Shown in pieces: positions 41,916 through 51,520 of a DNA stretch of 64,000 nucleotides. Source of the DNA: JAWXBM01 sp964470455 (GTDB lineage: Bacteria > Pseudomonadota > Gammaproteobacteria > Xanthomonadales > SZUA-36); NCBI GenBank assembly GCA_964470455.1, contig CAYYCX010000007.1:1-64000 (forward strand). Reading direction: 5' to 3'. A program made the translations under genes and the position numbers. Under the pieces are notes generated by a model that made no database searches, was not told where the DNA came from, and saw only the letters and a program-made list of their open reading frames with translations. Positions within the stretch are counted from its first letter, which is position 1. Every line of letters starts with the position of its first letter.

Positions 41916-43514
41916 TTAGGCCTCGGTCGCCAATGAGTCCACGTTTTCGCTTTCCGTGGGCGATGTACTTTCCTGCTCCCACGCTTCCACTGTTGCCAAA
42001 TGTCGATTCCAGCAATCATGCACGAACTCAAGGCGATTTGGCTGCACCCAGCACAGATCAAGATTTTCGAGATGGTCGAATTGTGGGGTGGGCACGGCGC
42101 CATAGGTCCCCTCCCACAGAAGCGGGCCATAGATGAATGTAGCAACTTGATATATGGACTTCAGTGCGTCTTGCAGACGCCCAAGCGTAATGCCCTTCTC
42201 CTCAGCCGAAAGCCCCTCACGACTGACGGGGTCAGCTGCATGGGCAACAAACTTGTCCACAAACTTCCGGACCGAATCACAAATTGAGAGCCTCTGCTCC
42301 AAGTCATCGAACCACTTGGGCAGGATAACATCCTCGCGCGACCGGGCTGTCGGCTCAACCCCGGATAACCGATCGAAGTTGGAATGTACGACCTCGGCTG
42401 TATCCCACGCGTCGGGCCCGGTAGTTGGCAGCCAGAATGCACTGGAGTCCGTTTCCTTACGACTCTTCTCTTCAATCCAGGCCAGTTTAGGTATATCGGG
42501 ATCATACGGAAGCCCATCGTAGGACACATACACTTCGCGAGTTATGATGTCCCGATGCTCCGCGATGTCCTTGATTAAGCGTCGCAGGGAGAGGACCCCT
42601 TTTGCAGGATCGGCGCTGGGCTTATCAGTTAACCGACGAATTGCTGCGGCTTGCGTAGTTACGAAACCTGCATCCAACAGGCGTAGCACGCCGCTGTTGA
42701 AACCAACATCCTTATCTGGATGTTCCGATGCTTCCCGTCGCAAGTCATTGATGGTCTGGAAGAGGATGTAATCCCACAGCGTCTCGTTAATCGTCGGCCA
42801 GATCGAGTGCGTATCATCACCACTCAGCCAGGATATCCACTCTGCCCGCTTTGCCCTGAAGGTCTCGAGTTTCGCTCGATCCTTCACGTTGCATACCGAA
42901 ATTGGATACTCGTACTTAAGTTCTTGGAACCAGGGCAATGACTCCAGCGCTTCTCGAAGCGGCGTCCGAATAAACTCTGGCGCGCGCCATACGTATTCCG
43001 CAGCCTTGTACTTTCCTTCGGGATCAAGGAATTGAATATGAGAAATCGCGGCTTCGATTGAGAAGGGTTTCTTGCTTCTGCTTTTTTTTTGAAAGTTGCT
43101 TGCAAGATCGGTCCAAATAACAACATCTATCTGCTTTTCTGCCATCCAGTTAGAGACGCTCTCCAGGATCACTTCCGCTCTGGATTGCTTTCGCGAGCCA
43201 TCGGCATAACAGAACCCGATATTTTCATGCGTCGTACCCTCGCGGCACTGCAAATCGCAAATAGCTTCGTCTGGACTCACGCGCTTGCTGAAGGAATAAG
43301 CCACAGGACATGACACACCATTGCAACGGTCAAGTACAAGCGTCAAAGCATCCTTTCTACTACGAGATACACGGCAAAATTCCAAACTCAGGATTGGACC
43401 GTCGAACTGCCATTCATCGTGTTGTTTGTCAAACTCGTCATGCTCCTCCCAAAGAAGGGAGCCCCAACCGAGGATTACAATATTCAATGGTCTGTTATCC
43501 GCCGCGTCACTCAT
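41916..43514 (-). CDS. Large accessory protein: GGCT-like N-terminus, possible HEPN/AbiU2-like region
   Basis: A 532-residue protein of unknown function. The first about 100 residues resemble gamma-glutamylcyclotransferase-like domains: ILGWGSLLWEEHDEF, then WQFDGPILSLEFCRVSRSR and LTLVLDR. The middle and end are helical and contain AGFVTTQAAAIRRLTDK, SLRRLIKDIAEHRDIITREV and FVDKFVAHAADPVSREG, recalling HEPN/AbiU2-type proteins. The IS element sits 21 bases upstream of its ATG, so its original promoter or read-through from the upstream operon has probably been lost. Confidence 0.6.
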   Translation of the reverse strand: MSDAADNRPLNIVILGWGSLLWEEHDEFDKQHDEWQFDGPILSLEFCRVSRSRKDALTLVLDRCNGVSCPVAYSFSKRVSPDEAICDLQCREGTTHENIGFCYADGSRKQSRAEVILESVSNWMAEKQIDVVIWTDLASNFQKKSRSKKPFSIEAAISHIQFLDPEGKYKAAEYVWRAPEFIRTPLREALESLPWFQELKYEYPISVCNVKDRAKLETFRAKRAEWISWLSGDDTHSIWPTINETLWDYILFQTINDLRREASEHPDKDVGFNSGVLRLLDAGFVTTQAAAIRRLTDKPSADPAKGVLSLRRLIKDIAEHRDIITREVYVSYDGLPYDPDIPKLAWIEEKSRKETDSSAFWLPTTGPDAWDTAEVVHSNFDRLSGVEPTARSREDVILPKWFDDLEQRLSICDSVRKFVDKFVAHAADPVSREGLSAEEKGITLGRLQDALKSIYQVATFIYGPLLWEGTYGAVPTPQFDHLENLDLCWVQPNRLEFVHDCWNRHLATVEAWEQESTSPTESENVDSLATEA

Positions 43515-43538
43515 TCATTTGTCCCAAGTGTTCATTAG

Positions 43539-44726
43539 GGCAACTCTGATTTATTCACCTGTTCGGTCATAATATCCACAATGTCACGTTGATGGGTAAA
43601 TAGCGATGCGCCAGCCGACACTTTCCGACAATGGCTTTGAGAAGTTCCGCAAGAAGACCCGCAAGGAGATGTTTCTGGATGACATGGAAGCGATCATTCC
43701 CTGGCAAGGCTTGAGCGAGGGCCTGGAGCCTTTTTATCCCAAGACCGAAGGTGCGGGTCGCCCGGCGATTGGCCTTGAACGCATGCTGCGCATTCACTTC
43801 ATCCAACACTGGTTCAACCTGTCCGATCCGGCGGTAGAAGATGCTCTGTACGATTCACGCGCTTTGCGGCAGTTTGTGGGTATTGACCTCGGGCGTGAGC
43901 CGGTGCCGGATGAGACCACCATCTGCAAGTTCCGCCATTGGCTGGAACGCTACAACCTCGGTGATGAGCTGTTCCGCCTGATCAACGATTACCTCAAAGA
44001 GAACGGCCTGAAGCTGTCGCGTGGCACCATTGTCGATGCCAGCATCATTGGCGCACCGAGTTCCACCAAGAACCAGAAGAAAGAACGTGATCCGGAGATG
44101 CACCAAACCCGCAAGGGCAATCAGTGGTACTTCGGCATGAAGGCCCATATCGGGGTCGATTCCGGCACCAAGATCATCCACTCCGTGGTGGCCACCGCAG
44201 CGAATGTGCATGATTCACATATACTGCCCGATCTGCTGCACGGCAACGAGACCCGAGTGTGGGGTGATGCGGCCTATACCGGTCAGAAGCGGGTACTGGC
44301 TGAAGTGGCACCCAAGGCCAAGGACTTTACCCAGGCCAGGGGCAATAAACATCGGCCGCTGACGGAAGATCAGCGGGCAGCGAATCGCAACAAGTCACGA
44401 GTCCGAGCCAAGGTGGAACATCAATTTGGCATCCTCAAACGCCAGTTTGGTTTTAACAAAGTGCGCTACCGCGGTCTGTGCAAGAACGCTCATTGGCTGT
44501 TTGTGGCCTGTGCGCTGAGCAACCTGGTGATGGCCAAAAAGACTCTGTTGAAGCAAAAGCGACGATCATGGCAGGCAAGTTATGCCTGAAAGTTGGGATT
44601 CAGGCGATGAAACCGCCAAAAACACTGAATCAAAGCAACAAAAGTCGGTAAAAAGGCTGAACCTTCAACTGAAATGATCCTGACAAAAACGGATGTTCTC
44701 AAAATCATCAATTTTTCAGAGGTTCC
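43539..44726. mobile_element. IS5-family insertion sequence
   Basis: A complete 1188-bp element. The ends are imperfect inverted repeats (GGCAACTCTGATTTATTC left, GGAACCTCTGAAAAATTG right, 12 of 18 matching). A four-base TTAG duplication flanks it at 43535-43538 and 44727-44730, as expected for this family. It lies between the restriction-like operon and the GGCT-like gene and is oriented against both. Confidence 0.9.
43606..44589 (+). CDS. IS5 family transposase
   Basis: A 327-residue DDE transposase, full length. The N-terminal DUF772-type domain (GLSEGLEPFYPKTEGAGRPA) is intact, and the catalytic triad lies in IVDASIIGAP (D), VWGDAAYTG (D) and KVEHQFGILKRQFG (E). It acts in trans on the terminal inverted repeats at 43539 and 44726. 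No frameshift or stop is seen, so the element may still be active. Confidence 0.95.
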   Translation: MRQPTLSDNGFEKFRKKTRKEMFLDDMEAIIPWQGLSEGLEPFYPKTEGAGRPAIGLERMLRIHFIQHWFNLSDPAVEDALYDSRALRQFVGIDLGREPVPDETTICKFRHWLERYNLGDELFRLINDYLKENGLKLSRGTIVDASIIGAPSSTKNQKKERDPEMHQTRKGNQWYFGMKAHIGVDSGTKIIHSVVATAANVHDSHILPDLLHGNETRVWGDAAYTGQKRVLAEVAPKAKDFTQARGNKHRPLTEDQRAANRNKSRVRAKVEHQFGILKRQFGFNKVRYRGLCKNAHWLFVACALSNLVMAKKTLLKQKRRSWQASYA

Positions 44727-44848
44727 TTAGGTTTGAGGGTGGTTGCCCCAATTTCGCTTCTCCTTTTTCCCTCAAGCCACGAAAGTGACTGCTGCGGACT
44801 TAATTCCAACATGCCTTCTACCCATGGCTAGGTTAGAAAAGCACCACT

Positions 44849-47800
44849 TTAGGCACCGTACTCCTTGTCTGGGGAGTCGGCAGCCTTCAATAGTGCATAA
44901 TCCTGGTGATCCGCATCCGCACCAGGTGAAAACGCGCCAGGCCAGCCGCCGTGCTGCTCGATGACCTCGTCGATTTCCTTCATCAGGCGAGTCGTCTCGG
45001 CCAGGGCGACGACGATCTTCTGGTAGTGGACGATGTCGTCCTTTGAAAGCGTGCGGCCAGGACGGGGATTCTTGCCGCCCTTGGCTTGCCGGTCCTTGAG
45101 CCACTTCTCGCAGACCTGGTAGCCACCGATGCGGAAGTTCCAGACGTTCTCGCGTACACCCTTGAAGCCAGTGGTCTGGGCCTTGTCCAGCCAAACGGAG
45201 TCGCGCGTCCACGAGACTTTTTCGACCTCGGGGTTCTGGCCGCCGATGAACTCGGTGATGGGCTGGTCGAGCCAGGGCGATTCCAGCAGATGCAGAGCGG
45301 TGAGTTCGCCGCCGAGCCGGGCCAGCGCGCGGAACAGCTCCAGGTTCCTGGTCAATGGCAGGCGGGGGAAATCAATCTTGAGAAACTCCGCGTAGCGACT
45401 GCCGTAAGCTGGGGAAAACAAGATTGCATAGAAATACGAAATCAAATGCTGCAAATTGCCTTCGTCAATCTCGAGTCCGAGCTTCTTTAACCACTCCCGC
45501 CCTGTCTTCGATAGGTTTGGCTCAAAGCCCTGTAGAAGATTCAATCCCGTTTGTGGTGACACAAACAGCGGCGCTGCATAGCAAGTATCTAGCGTGGAGA
45601 GTGCGTCTTTGTGGACAAGGTCGCGAGTTACAAACGCGTGGTACTTCCACGGCTCACGAAGGTTTCTTGTAAAACAAATCGCCAGATTTCTACTACCTCG
45701 CGGCAAGAGGTTCTGCATAACTTCCGAACGTGGGAGCTCAACGATGTCTGGATGGTAATAAATCCATTTTGAATCGAAAGGACGGTGAATGGTCAGTGCA
45801 ATGAACCTTTCCCAATCCGTCTTGGCAGCGAGCGATTTCCTTTTCGCGCTCAATCGCCACGCGTCTGTGTCAGTTAGGTCAAAGCAGGTTCCGATTTCTC
45901 TGTCGCTTACTGAACGGTCTCGAAACTTTTCTATCCGCTCCTTTATTACATTCAAATCAAAGGCGAGCGCAAAGTGGTCGCGATGTGTCTTAACGCCTGT
46001 GGAATTCACCGGCATTAACTCCGACAGTCTTGGAAACACTTGGTATTCTTCTCGTAGCCCTTTGTCCTCAACACGAAACACCCAAAAATCTGGGCCGGGA
46101 TGTAGTGGTGTCCGATTGTCCGTTTGAACCGACTGCTGTCCGAGCTGCCGATATTTCTCGGCTCGACTGCCCCAATAATCCACCCGGTTGAACGAGCTTT
46201 CGGCCTTGTTGATTTGGGAACGCAGCAAACAAATGGCCACACCCTGCTTAATATCAAAAACGTTTTCGTCAGATTCGTGGCCTCCTTTCGCTTCTCCATA
46301 AAGTGTATTTCCGTGGAGGTCAACGAACGTTCCATGATGAAATGATTTTAATAGGCTATAACGCAACCCACGGAAGGTTGGATTGGTGAGATAGCTATGG
46401 TTAGTGATGTAGCCCAAAACTCCGGTTCCTGTTGACGTGATTGCGACCTCGGCGGTGCGAATAAACTTGATGTAGTCGTCTTGGATATTTTTCTCAAATT
46501 GCCGAGCGCCCTTCTCAACAATTCGCAGACCGTTAATCTGCTTGTAAGGGGCAACGATTGCTCGGTGACTCTCGGATAGATTGGAGGAATTTATTGAATA
46601 CGGCGGATTGCCGATGACGACGGTGAACCGCTGGCGGCGTTTGATCGCGTTGACCGCTTGCGCTTCGTGCCCCAGCGCATCAAATAGTCCAGCCGATTTG
46701 GTGTCAGCTAGTGCCGACGATGGTTCCAACGCGTTCGTCAAGTACACTCGTGCACGTTCGTCGCTTCCAAAGCGGTAGCCCGTCTCGTAGAGCTTCAGCC
46801 CGATCTTCAGGTGCGCGATGGCATAGGGTGCCATAAGCAGCTCGTAGCCGTGCAGACGCGTCAGCAGGTGCTTCGGCACGTATTCGTTCCACAGCGCGTC
46901 GATCTTCTTCTCACTATGCCCCTGTGCTTGCCACTTGGCGACAAGTGTCTTGTGGATGACGTCGATGACCTCTACGAGAAAGGTGCCGGTGCCGGAGGCC
47001 GGGTCGAGGATCTGGACGAAGTCCTGGTCGGGCGCGACACCCTCGGGAATCTTCAGGTCCTTATGCCGCTTAGCCATCTCGGCCCAGGTGGTCGTGTCGG
47101 CAAGACCGTCGGCGAGACAGAACTCGATGCGCAGCAGCTCGTCCACCGAGCGCACGATGTAGGAGACTACCGGGCGCGGGGTGTAGAAGACGCCGCGCTG
47201 CGTACGCTTCTTGGCATCGTACTCCTTGAGGAAGAGTTCGTAGAAGTGGATGACCGGATCTTCCTGGGGGTTCCGGTCGCCGAAATCGCGGACGACGGCC
47301 TCCATGTTTGCATCGTCGAGTAGGTCGACCACCTCGGAGACGCCTAGTTCGTCGAAGTCGATGCCTGGCCCACCCGCCTTACCGCGCCGCCCGCCAACCT
47401 TGAGGAAAGTCTCCATCAGCTCGCGCAGGAAGGGATTCGTGCGCATGTGGGCGGCAAAGTCATCAGCCGTCTTTTTATGTGGGTCGGCGATGCGTGCAGA
47501 GAGCAGGCCATACGCGATGGTCTGCGCGTACATGTCGGCGAAGCCGTCGGCGTCGAGGTCGTGGACCAGCGCCTCCTGAAACGCCTTCATGAGCCGGGTG
47601 AGCGGACCCTTGTCGGTTTCGATGGCGAGTGCGGTCCTGATGCGGTCGCGAATGTTGCGCGCCAGCTCTGCCAATCGGATCGAGAGTTCCTTGGAGGTGG
47701 TGACAGTTTCGCGGTGCCCCAGAGTAAACGCGGCGCGCCACTGCGTGCGCCAAGCCTCGGCGTTTGCATCGTCTTCCGGCCAGGCGAGATTGGAGGTTAG

Positions 47801-48313
47801 TTCGCGAGCCACGGCATCAAGGTGCAGTGCGGTGTCTCGATTATCCCAACCAAGTACCTTCAGGGTGGGCAGGTCGTGGCCGTCCTTGGCCCGCGAGAAT
47901 TGAGCGAAGCTGATCTGCCGCTCTTCCCCCTCGCCGTAGTTAGAAACGAAGAGCAGGTCGTCGGCGGCCCAGGCTGTGCGATCAGCACTATTTGCAGATG
48001 AGCGCTTCTTGATTGCTACTTGGCTGAGGATTCGGCGCAGCGCGACTACAGGAAGCTTTTTTGGCTCAAACTTGACGAAAAATATGCCCCATGGTTGCTG
48101 AGGCGATAGGGGGCGCAGTCGTTTGATTTCCTGGATCTTGGCTGCTGTCTTTTCGTCGATGCCAAGCTCATCTGCCGTGAAGTCGTAGAAGAGGTCGTCC
48201 ACATCTTCGAACGAATCGCGACCGATGGGCCAGCCCATTTCATCGCGCAAATAGGCGATAAGCTGCGGGAAGGTTTTGATTCTTGCCAGTTCGGCGCGGT
48301 GGTCGGTCGGCAT
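44849..48313 (-). CDS. Type ISP-like DNA methyltransferase/specificity protein
   Basis: A 1154-residue protein. A helical N-terminal part (about 1-360) leads to an N6-adenine methyltransferase core with the SAM motif DPASGTGTF (437-445) and catalytic NPPY (569-572). About 600 further residues resemble the C-terminal target-recognition region of type ISP enzymes. Classical type ISP proteins carry nuclease, helicase, methylase and specificity in one chain; here nuclease and helicase are encoded by the gene just upstream, which stops four bases before this start. It probably modifies host DNA and supplies target recognition. Confidence 0.85.
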   Translation of the reverse strand: MPTDHRAELARIKTFPQLIAYLRDEMGWPIGRDSFEDVDDLFYDFTADELGIDEKTAAKIQEIKRLRPLSPQQPWGIFFVKFEPKKLPVVALRRILSQVAIKKRSSANSADRTAWAADDLLFVSNYGEGEERQISFAQFSRAKDGHDLPTLKVLGWDNRDTALHLDAVARELTSNLAWPEDDANAEAWRTQWRAAFTLGHRETVTTSKELSIRLAELARNIRDRIRTALAIETDKGPLTRLMKAFQEALVHDLDADGFADMYAQTIAYGLLSARIADPHKKTADDFAAHMRTNPFLRELMETFLKVGGRRGKAGGPGIDFDELGVSEVVDLLDDANMEAVVRDFGDRNPQEDPVIHFYELFLKEYDAKKRTQRGVFYTPRPVVSYIVRSVDELLRIEFCLADGLADTTTWAEMAKRHKDLKIPEGVAPDQDFVQILDPASGTGTFLVEVIDVIHKTLVAKWQAQGHSEKKIDALWNEYVPKHLLTRLHGYELLMAPYAIAHLKIGLKLYETGYRFGSDERARVYLTNALEPSSALADTKSAGLFDALGHEAQAVNAIKRRQRFTVVIGNPPYSINSSNLSESHRAIVAPYKQINGLRIVEKGARQFEKNIQDDYIKFIRTAEVAITSTGTGVLGYITNHSYLTNPTFRGLRYSLLKSFHHGTFVDLHGNTLYGEAKGGHESDENVFDIKQGVAICLLRSQINKAESSFNRVDYWGSRAEKYRQLGQQSVQTDNRTPLHPGPDFWVFRVEDKGLREEYQVFPRLSELMPVNSTGVKTHRDHFALAFDLNVIKERIEKFRDRSVSDREIGTCFDLTDTDAWRLSAKRKSLAAKTDWERFIALTIHRPFDSKWIYYHPDIVELPRSEVMQNLLPRGSRNLAICFTRNLREPWKYHAFVTRDLVHKDALSTLDTCYAAPLFVSPQTGLNLLQGFEPNLSKTGREWLKKLGLEIDEGNLQHLISYFYAILFSPAYGSRYAEFLKIDFPRLPLTRNLELFRALARLGGELTALHLLESPWLDQPITEFIGGQNPEVEKVSWTRDSVWLDKAQTTGFKGVRENVWNFRIGGYQVCEKWLKDRQAKGGKNPRPGRTLSKDDIVHYQKIVVALAETTRLMKEIDEVIEQHGGWPGAFSPGADADHQDYALLKAADSPDKEYGA

Positions 48314-48317
48314 CAGC

Positions 48318-50915
48318 TCACCCCTCGTTGAGTTCCATCCAGCAGCGAAGTGCCGGCTTCACGCCTACAGGAGCGTCTATTCGTTTCAGGTAGGTGTTCT
48401 TGATGTGCTTCTCCAATTTGCCACGAATGTCCACAAGCTCAGGTTCTTCGTTGGTGCATTTACGAGGCGTGTCCGGTTTGGAGCGAATGTTGAACACGAT
48501 TTCACCTGGATCCTCCAGGATCATGTCACGGCCGATGTCGTACAGGTACCAGCGGGTAGTCCCGGCTTCTTCAGTAAACTCGCCAGCCTCTCTGTCTAAT
48601 GCAGGTAAGGCGTAACAGAAGAAAACTCCAACAGTTCCCCGGGTCACTCTTTTGCGCCCACTGAAGATTGCACCTGGGAATTTCCGCAGGCGTGATTCGA
48701 GTTGAAGATCAGCTTGCAGCAGTGCCTGATACTCCAGATGCATGTCCTCGACTGCGGTCCTGGTCCCCTCGTATGCAGAATTGAATTCCTTGAGTGCTTC
48801 GAAATCGTCATCGGGAGTCAGTAACTTTCTACCCTCAATACCAAGTGTTTTGGAAATCAACAGAGTTTTCTGGGTCACTTTGCTGTAAAGCGTAAGTATC
48901 TCATTCAGCTCATCCGGTGGCAGAAAGTTCCAGAAACTGACCTTGCCACGTGAAGGCTCCACTTCCGGGTGACCTGCAATCAGGCGGGTTTCTACGTTCG
49001 GGTTCATTCGCCGGTCCACGCGACCAATTCGTTGCATCAGGCGCACTGGATTCCAATGGATGTCGTAGTTGATCATCCGCGAAGCATCCTGCAGGTTAAG
49101 GCCTTCTGAAAGCACGTCCGTGGAAATCAGGACACGGATTTCCTCATGTCCTCTCGCCTGCAGTTCGGCCGAGGAAGTGCCGTTGTAGTAGGGCGAGAAT
49201 CGCTGAATGATGTCCGCCCGGTTGGCTTTGGTGGCGCTGTCAACCTGTCCGACTCCATCGATGCCGGCTTCATCCAGTTCGCGCTTGAGATACCGGGCAG
49301 TGTCCGCAAACTCGGTGAAAATCAGCACTTTCTGTCTGGCTAACTCCTTGGATTTGAGCAGCCTGATGAGCTTCTGCAGTTTGTCGTCATGTTTGGGCTC
49401 AAACTTTCTGGCTTCAGCGATAAAATGAACCAATTGATCCAGATCGCGATAGGTTTCCGCCATCATGGCCGAGAGGTCGTATTCCTCGCGGTTGAGTCGT
49501 TTGACGGCATCGAGCAGCTCCTGGGGAACGACGTCCTCATCATCGTCATCGCCATCGCCCCAGAACGCAAACTGCCGCTGCCGTGCGTACCCCAATGCCT
49601 CGGCATTCGCTTCTTTCCAGATTTCGAGCTTTTTCAGTTCACCAGAGGTTTCGCTGTGTACTTCGAGAAAAGCCAAAAGCTTCTGCTGCAACCGGTCGCA
49701 TGACAACTCAAATGCCACAACGGAACTTTCGAACCGCTTCAAAAAGTTGGTGCGAATGAGACCAATAACGGCTTTTTGTCGGTTTTCCTCAAAGGGATCG
49801 ATGCTGGCATCCGGGCCCTTATACCAGAACAGGGGGTAATACATGGGCAATGTAAAAAGCGGGTTCTGGCGCGTAAATGCGTTCTCGAACATATCCAGCA
49901 AACGGCCGTAGGTTTTGCGAATGGAATATGCGGCAACCTGTGGAGCTTTCCGGTCAGGGAACACAGCGGCTTTGCCGGTTTCCCTCACCTGGCTTTCCCG
50001 CGCATACGCCCGGCTGCGCTGAACAACCAACTCACGGAAAATATTGTCGGTGGCCAGCAGTTCCTGAACTTCCGGCATATGTTCGGAGACACCAAACAGG
50101 TCATGGCCAACCCGCTCACGCAGTGACTTTTCCATTTGATTGAAGTGGGCGCGGAGATTATTGACACCGACGGTACGCGCAAAATAGGTTTCATCTCTTC
50201 GAGAGAACAGTTCAACCATGTGCCTGAAGTCGCTCAGGCGATTGTTGATGGGCGTGGCTGTGAGCATGAACAGCGTTTTTGGACGCTGCGAATTATCCAG
50301 GAGATCGTACAGTCGGTAGTAACGAGATGGCTCGATATCTTTGTCCTCGTCGCCCAGCCTACCCGGATTCCGGAAGTGGTGTGCTTCGTCGATGATGACT
50401 ACATCTGCCAGCTCGGCAATTCGTTGAAACCTTTCAGGAAAGTCGCCCTTACGACCCAAGTCAGTGTGGCTGAATACCGCCAGGTTGCTGAAATCGGAGC
50501 TCCCTCCCATACCGCCGATGTGGGGCAACCAGTCTCTCAAGTGAGGCTCCCACACCCCTTCCTTTGCGGCTTTGGGCGCGAATAGGACGACCCGCTTTCC
50601 CTCGTGAAGTACGAGTCGTTCGATTAGCATGAGTCCCACAAATGTCTTGCCCAAGCCCACGCCATCGCACAGAAATGCACCGCCATGCTGGCGGGCTATT
50701 TTCATCAATGCCCAATATGCTTCCTTTTGGTAGCGATCGATGCGTGGGTACATTTTCGAGCGTGTTTCGTCCCACTCGTTAGCAGTCAATTCATGTCCAC
50801 GAAAGAACTCCTGCAAAGCTTTCGTATAGACATCAAACGGGGAAAAGAGCTGCGTGTGGCGATCAATAGCTTCAATAACTTCTTCCCATGTTTCGCATTC
50901 TTCAATATCTCGGTA
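48318..50915 (-). CDS. SF2/SNF2-type helicase part of a PLD-helicase protein (5' end in assembly gap)
   Basis: The ATPase part of a probable PLD-helicase. Counted from the Met at 50816, motif I is GVGLGKT (52-58), motif II DEAH (143-146), motif III TATP, and motif VI QRIGRVDR (595-602). The frame stays open from 50816 through 50915 into the run of N, reading YRDIEECETWEEVIEAIDRH, so 50816 is not the true start. It should continue into the PLD reading frame on the other side. It is followed after four bases by the methyltransferase gene. Confidence 0.88.
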   Translation of the reverse strand, partial: YRDIEECETWEEVIEAIDRHTQLFSPFDVYTKALQEFFRGHELTANEWDETRSKMYPRIDRYQKEAYWALMKIARQHGGAFLCDGVGLGKTFVGLMLIERLVLHEGKRVVLFAPKAAKEGVWEPHLRDWLPHIGGMGGSSDFSNLAVFSHTDLGRKGDFPERFQRIAELADVVIIDEAHHFRNPGRLGDEDKDIEPSRYYRLYDLLDNSQRPKTLFMLTATPINNRLSDFRHMVELFSRRDETYFARTVGVNNLRAHFNQMEKSLRERVGHDLFGVSEHMPEVQELLATDNIFRELVVQRSRAYARESQVRETGKAAVFPDRKAPQVAAYSIRKTYGRLLDMFENAFTRQNPLFTLPMYYPLFWYKGPDASIDPFEENRQKAVIGLIRTNFLKRFESSVVAFELSCDRLQQKLLAFLEVHSETSGELKKLEIWKEANAEALGYARQRQFAFWGDGDDDDEDVVPQELLDAVKRLNREEYDLSAMMAETYRDLDQLVHFIAEARKFEPKHDDKLQKLIRLLKSKELARQKVLIFTEFADTARYLKRELDEAGIDGVGQVDSATKANRADIIQRFSPYYNGTSSAELQARGHEEIRVLISTDVLSEGLNLQDASRMINYDIHWNPVRLMQRIGRVDRRMNPNVETRLIAGHPEVEPSRGKVSFWNFLPPDELNEILTLYSKVTQKTLLISKTLGIEGRKLLTPDDDFEALKEFNSAYEGTRTAVEDMHLEYQALLQADLQLESRLRKFPGAIFSGRKRVTRGTVGVFFCYALPALDREAGEFTEEAGTTRWYLYDIGRDMILEDPGEIVFNIRSKPDTPRKCTNEEPELVDIRGKLEKHIKNTYLKRIDAPVGVKPALRCWMELNEG

Positions 50916-50925
50916 NNNNNNNNNN
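50916..50925. other. Assembly gap (10 N)
   Basis: Unresolved bases of unknown true length. Both flanks carry AATAACTTCTTC (about 50875 and 50935 on the plus strand), so a short internal repeat probably broke the assembly. The reading frames on the two sides do not join across exactly 10 bases. Confidence 0.95.
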
Positions 50926-50926
50926 T

Positions 50927-51520
50927 AGCATAAATAACTTCTTCAGACACCTCACTAGCTTCATTCCAATGGGTCTCAAACCATTCCTGTAACTGCGCTA
51001 CTTCGCGTGCGCTCTGTACCTGGATATTGAGTTCAATATTCTTGGTGAGACCGGGTGCAGTGAAATTGCTGGAACCGACCAGTGCCTGCGAGCCAACTAC
51101 TTCCAGCTTGGCGTGGGTGATGTATGCCTTGGCGTGGAACTTGTCCTTGTCATACACCCGACATTCAATTTTCTGGGAGCGCATCGCTTCGAGGATTGAA
51201 GGAACACCATGAAGAAAGGGGTTTTTGTCTTTTTCCGCTTCCAGACTGGTATCAAGTATCTCGGTGGCTCGTTTTCGAACTGCTTCAAGAAGGGCTTTGC
51301 GGGTGCGCTGGGTTGTTTCGGCTCCCATGAGGATGCGTATCTTCTCGAGGGGCTGCCACTTCCCGTCGAGCGCAAGGAGAGATCCAATTTCGAAGAAGCC
51401 AGTTGCAATATCAAAGGCTCGAGCAATGCCTGTCCATTCTTCCAGATACCGAAGCGCTGTCCATCCGGAGACACTGTTGTCAACGATGAAAAGGTCACGG
51501 CCTCTGGGATGATCAGACAT
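50927..51520 (-). CDS. PLD-family nuclease domain, N-terminal part of the PLD-helicase protein
   Basis: 198 residues before the assembly gap. A phospholipase D-like nuclease half-site is seen: HAK at 129-131 within DKFHAKAYITH and GSSNF at 149-153. The segment ends in FETHWNEASEVSEEV, the linker that in PLD-helicase proteins leads to the helicase core. ATG 51520 has AGGGG upstream. Most likely the first domain of the chain continued at 50915; PLD nucleases cut DNA without metal as dimers. A separate small nuclease gene is the alternative. Confidence 0.82.

Noticed and set aside
41758..42015. 85-aa minus-strand frame between the GGCT-like and DUF3800 genes
   Set aside because: Overlaps both genes in another frame, with no motif and no ribosome-binding site I could support.
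50786..50925. Natural frameshift between PLD and helicase genes
   Set aside because: The frame change falls exactly at a run of N of arbitrary length, so it is an assembly effect.
44849..51520. DISARM or BREX system
   Set aside because: The SNF2-like helicase and adenine methylase recall DISARM class 1 and the PLD domain recalls DrmC, but DrmA and DrmB (DUF1998) and all BREX-specific genes are absent.
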